In this document: positions 61,027 through 64,000 of the stretch, piece by piece
Position numbering within the stretch: position 1 is the first letter of the stretch
Layout of the letters: every line of letters starts with the position of its first letter
Origin: CAZXEU01 sp965207385
Lineage (GTDB): Bacteria > Bacteroidota > Rhodothermia > Rhodothermales > Bin80
Reading direction: 5' to 3'
Assembly (NCBI GenBank): GCA_965207385.1
Contig: CBDBLZ010000008.1
Span: forward strand, 44,495 to 108,494
Length of the DNA stretch: 64,000 nt
Position numbers and translations under genes: made by a program
Notes under the pieces: generated by a model
Told to the model about the DNA's origin: nothing
Seen by the model: the letters and a program-made list of their open reading frames with translations, nothing else
Database searches by the model: none

Positions 61027-64000
61027 TCAGGCAGCTGCTACAGACACGGCGGAAGATCCCGAGGCCAGGCGCATGAGGGCATTGCGGTATTCTGTCGGCA
61101 TGACCTGCACGAACTCGCGCACGGCCCTGTCCCAGTGGTCCAGTACCCAGTGTGCCACGCGGCTTCCGGTATACCGGTAGTGGTTTTCCACCAGCGCGTG
61201 CAACTCCGCGAGGTCTTCCGGACGCGTTACGGCCATCAGTTCTACCGACTCCGTGTTGCACCTGCCGCGCCGAAAATCCATGGTGCCGTCCAGGACGTAG
61301 GCTACGCCGCCACTCATGCCGGCCGCAAAATTGCGGCCCGTGGGGCCGAGCACAACTACCCGTCCGCCCGTCATGTACTCGCATCCGTGGTCTCCCACCG
61401 CCTCCACCACGGCGCGGACGCCGCTGTTGCGCACGCAGAAACGCTCGCCCGCACGGCCCCGGATGTAAGCCTCGCCTCCGGTTGCTCCATAGAAGGCCAC
61501 ATTGCCTACGACCACCGTCTTGTGCGGCTCGTAGGTGGCCTCCGCGGGCGGGGCAATGACTAGCTTGGCGCCCGAGAGTCCCTTGCCAAAGTAGTCGTTG
61601 GCATCACCCTTGATGCTGAAAGTGAGGCCTGGCGCACCGAAGGCGGCAAAGCTCTGGCCTGCTGAGCCCGCTGCGTCGAACACGATGGTGTCCTCCGGCA
61701 GGCCCTCCTCCCCGTACTGCCGGGAGATGGCGTGGCTTAGCATGGTACCCACGCTGCGGTTGCCATTGTCGATGGCCAGGCTGGCGCGTACAGGTTCCCG
61801 CCTTTCGAGGGCGGGCGCGGCAAGCGCCAGCAGCCGGTGATCCAGCGCGCGGTCCAGCCCGTGGTCCTGACGGTCCACGTTGAAGCGGGCCAGGATTTCG
61901 GGGGTCTGCGCCTCGGCCAATAGCGGCGCGAGGTCCAGGTGTTTGGCCTTCCAGTGGTCGGTGTCGCCGCCGCGGCGGAGCCGGTCGACCCGGCCGCGCA
62001 TCTCGCGCAGGCTGCGGAAGCCGAGTTTGGCCATGATTTCGCGCAGCTCCTCGGCCACGAAATAGAGATAATTGATCACGTGTTCGGGCTGTCCGCGAAA
62101 CTGTGCTCGCAGCTCCGGCTTCTGGGTCGCGATGCCCACCGGACACGTGTTCAGGTGGCACTTGCGCATCATAATGCATCCCATGGCCACCAGAGGCGCC
62201 GATGAGAAGCCGAATTCATCTGCGCCTAGCAGCGCAGCGATCGCCACGTCCTTTCCTGTCTTGAGCTGTCCGTCGCACTCCACGCGAATACGCTCGCGCA
62301 GGCCGTGCACCACCAGGGTCTGGTGGGTCTCCGAAAGGCCCAGCTCCCAGGGCAGCCCGGCATGCATGATGGAGGTCTTGGGAGAGGCCCCCGTGCCACC
62401 ATCCGCGCCGCTGATCAGCACGACATCGGCCTTGCCCTTGGCCACGCCGGCGGCCACGGTTCCCACGCCCACGGCGCTGACCAGCTTGACGCTGATGCGC
62501 GCCTCCGGGTTGGCATTCTTGAGGTCGTGAATGAGCTGGGCCAGATCCTCGATAGAATAGATGTCGTGATGCGGCGGCGGCGAAATCAACCCCACGTACG
62601 GCGTCGAATGCCTGAGGCCCGCAATGAACGGCGATACCTTGCGGCCAGGCAGCTGTCCTCCCTCTCCGGGCTTGGCCCCCTGCGCCATCTTGATCTGGAT
62701 CTCGTCGGCGCTCTCCAGATACCCGATCGTCACGCCGAAGCGTCCCGAGGCCACCTGCTTTATGCGGCTGCGCCGGGGGTTCTGCCGCTCATAACGCTCC
62801 GGATTCTCGCCGCCCTCCCCGGTGTTGCTCCTGGCCCCTACGGCGTTCATGGCCATGGCAAGGGTTTCGTGCGCCTCCCGGCTGATCGAACCGTTGGACA
62901 TCGCGCCCGTCTTGAACGAGCGAACGATGTCGGTCCACGGCTCCACCTCTTCCAGGGGCACAGGGCTGGCCCCCTCGTAGTCGAATTCCAGCAGCCCGCG
63001 CAGCGTCATGTGGCGCCGGCGCTGCTTGTTGATCCGGTCTGCGAATTGCCGGTATGATTCCTGGCTCCGGTCCCGGACAGCCTGATGCAACCGAGCTATG
63101 GACGCCGGGTCAAACAGGTGCTCTTCGCCCCCGCGACGCCACTGGTAGCGGCCTCCCGGATCCAGCGCCAGCTGCCCGCCTACACGCTTCTGAGGATAGG
63201 CCACTTCGTGCCGAATTGCCACTTCCTCAGCAATTACGTCAAGGTTGATGCCTCCAATGCGGGAGCTCGTGCCCGTGAAATAGGCATCTATCACTCCGCG
63301 GCCCACGCCGAGCGCCTCGAATATCTGCGCCCCGCGGTAGCTCTGCAGCGTCGAGATGCCCATCTTGGACATCACCTTCAGCAGGCCCTTGCCCACGGCC
63401 TTGATGTAGCGGCCCGCCGCCCGCTCCTGCGTCAGTCCCTCCACGTCGCCCGCGTCGACCAGCGTGCTTACGGTCTCCAGGGCCAGATATGGGCAAACAG
63501 CCTCTGCGCCATAGCCGATCAGCAGCGCAAAATGGTGAACCTCCCGGGGCTCACCGCTGTCTACAATGAGGCCGCATCGCGAGCGCAGACCCTCCCGGAT
63601 CAGGTGGTGGTGGACAGCTGCCACCGCCAGCAGCGCCGGGACGGGAAGCCGCTCGGCTCCCGCCGCGCGGTCCGAGAGTACTACGAGCGCAGCTCCTCCC
63701 CGAACCGCTTTCGCCGCAGACGCCTGCAGGCTATCCAGAGCCTTCTTGAGTGCGCCGGCTTCGAAGCACGCCTGCAGCGTAACCGAGGGCATGTCCAATC
63801 CGTCAATCAGGTCGATATTGGCGATGACAGGCTGCTCGAGCCGAAGCTTGGCGCAATGCTCCGGTGTTTCCGTAAACAGGTTGCGACCCGGCCCCAGATT
63901 GAGAGCCAGGCTGGTTACAAGCTCCTCCCGGATAGCATCCAGAGGAGGATTGGTCACCTGCGCAAACAGCTGCTTGAAGTAGTCGTACAGAAGGCGCGGC
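61027..64000 (-). CDS. gltB: Glutamate synthase large (alpha) subunit, C-terminal part
   Basis: About 991 residues are visible; the 5' part, including the amidotransferase domain, lies beyond the right edge. The frame is open to 64000 (LLYDYFKQLFAQVTNPP at the edge). The central and FMN domains show 'RISVKLVSAVGVGTVAAGVAKG', 'LISGADGGTGASPKTS' and the [3Fe-4S] motif 'MRKCHLNTCPVGIATQ'. The C-terminal beta-helix (GXGXG) has 'GNVAFYGATGGEAYIRGRAGE'. It transfers glutamine amide nitrogen to 2-oxoglutarate. With gdhA at 30 kb this gives two routes of ammonia assimilation. Confidence 0.95.
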   Translation of the reverse strand, partial: PRLLYDYFKQLFAQVTNPPLDAIREELVTSLALNLGPGRNLFTETPEHCAKLRLEQPVIANIDLIDGLDMPSVTLQACFEAGALKKALDSLQASAAKAVRGGAALVVLSDRAAGAERLPVPALLAVAAVHHHLIREGLRSRCGLIVDSGEPREVHHFALLIGYGAEAVCPYLALETVSTLVDAGDVEGLTQERAAGRYIKAVGKGLLKVMSKMGISTLQSYRGAQIFEALGVGRGVIDAYFTGTSSRIGGINLDVIAEEVAIRHEVAYPQKRVGGQLALDPGGRYQWRRGGEEHLFDPASIARLHQAVRDRSQESYRQFADRINKQRRRHMTLRGLLEFDYEGASPVPLEEVEPWTDIVRSFKTGAMSNGSISREAHETLAMAMNAVGARSNTGEGGENPERYERQNPRRSRIKQVASGRFGVTIGYLESADEIQIKMAQGAKPGEGGQLPGRKVSPFIAGLRHSTPYVGLISPPPHHDIYSIEDLAQLIHDLKNANPEARISVKLVSAVGVGTVAAGVAKGKADVVLISGADGGTGASPKTSIMHAGLPWELGLSETHQTLVVHGLRERIRVECDGQLKTGKDVAIAALLGADEFGFSSAPLVAMGCIMMRKCHLNTCPVGIATQKPELRAQFRGQPEHVINYLYFVAEELREIMAKLGFRSLREMRGRVDRLRRGGDTDHWKAKHLDLAPLLAEAQTPEILARFNVDRQDHGLDRALDHRLLALAAPALERREPVRASLAIDNGNRSVGTMLSHAISRQYGEEGLPEDTIVFDAAGSAGQSFAAFGAPGLTFSIKGDANDYFGKGLSGAKLVIAPPAEATYEPHKTVVVGNVAFYGATGGEAYIRGRAGERFCVRNSGVRAVVEAVGDHGCEYMTGGRVVVLGPTGRNFAAGMSGGVAYVLDGTMDFRRGRCNTESVELMAVTRPEDLAELHALVENHYRYTGSRVAHWVLDHWDRAVREFVQVMPTEYRNALMRLASGSSAVSVAAA

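Overview
The window is 64 kb of GC-rich bacterial DNA, about 60% GC by eye. It most likely comes from a member of the Bacteroidota/Rhodothermota group (Rhodothermia-like). The clues are a secreted 14-repeat WD40 protein ending in a type IX secretion (T9SS) sorting domain, short Bacteroidota-type HU proteins, a membrane-anchored HU-SPOR fusion, an SIS-type phosphoglucose/phosphomannose isomerase, an lptC-ostA-lptB cluster (so an outer membrane is present), and few obvious Shine-Dalgarno sequences. The assignment is inference from gene content only.

Layout. 1-18 kb is almost one continuous minus-strand run. Read in the direction of transcription it holds a ParA ATPase, a penicillin-acylase-family amidohydrolase, a sodium-coupled transporter, a thioredoxin-like protein, a LuxE-like and a LuxC-like enzyme, two small membrane proteins, adenylate kinase and polyprenyl synthase. 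A 585-base gap follows, then the sugar isomerase, a 1001-aa peptidase/TolB/barrel protein, a BamB-like lipoprotein, a PEGA protein, CvpA and a truncated BNR/sortilin-like protein. Most junctions overlap by a few bases. 18-24 kb holds maf, folB, a frameshifted cytochrome-P460-like lipoprotein, a PfkB kinase and the frameshifted WD40/T9SS protein. 24-28 kb (plus strand) holds HU, HU-SPOR, an SIS-domain protein and an ROK kinase, preceded by a pair of converging DnaA boxes.

28-43 kb holds an aminotransferase, gdhA, a TnpB mobile element, dsbD, rplI-rpsR-rpsF, prfA, aroF, the Lpt genes and a GMC oxidoreductase with its subunit 3. 43-51.5 kb is sparse and in part lower in GC. It holds a purine permease, a secreted beta-propeller, small membrane proteins, an AbiV-like abortive infection gene and a DinB protein. 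51.5-64 kb holds an M16 peptidase, a nuclease-like gene with an in-frame stop, tRNA-Gly, a SAM-I riboswitch with a metY-metX-asd-GNAT operon, and gltD-gltB (gltB runs off the right edge).

Most notable: (1) a lone, catalytically intact TnpB bounded by 24-base inverted repeats and an exact 8-base direct repeat, an architecture not expected for IS200/IS605; (2) a tightly coupled amidohydrolase-transporter-thioredoxin-LuxE-LuxC cassette that could form an acyl-amide/fatty-acyl pathway with no luciferase; (3) three otherwise well-conserved genes each broken by a single-base event.
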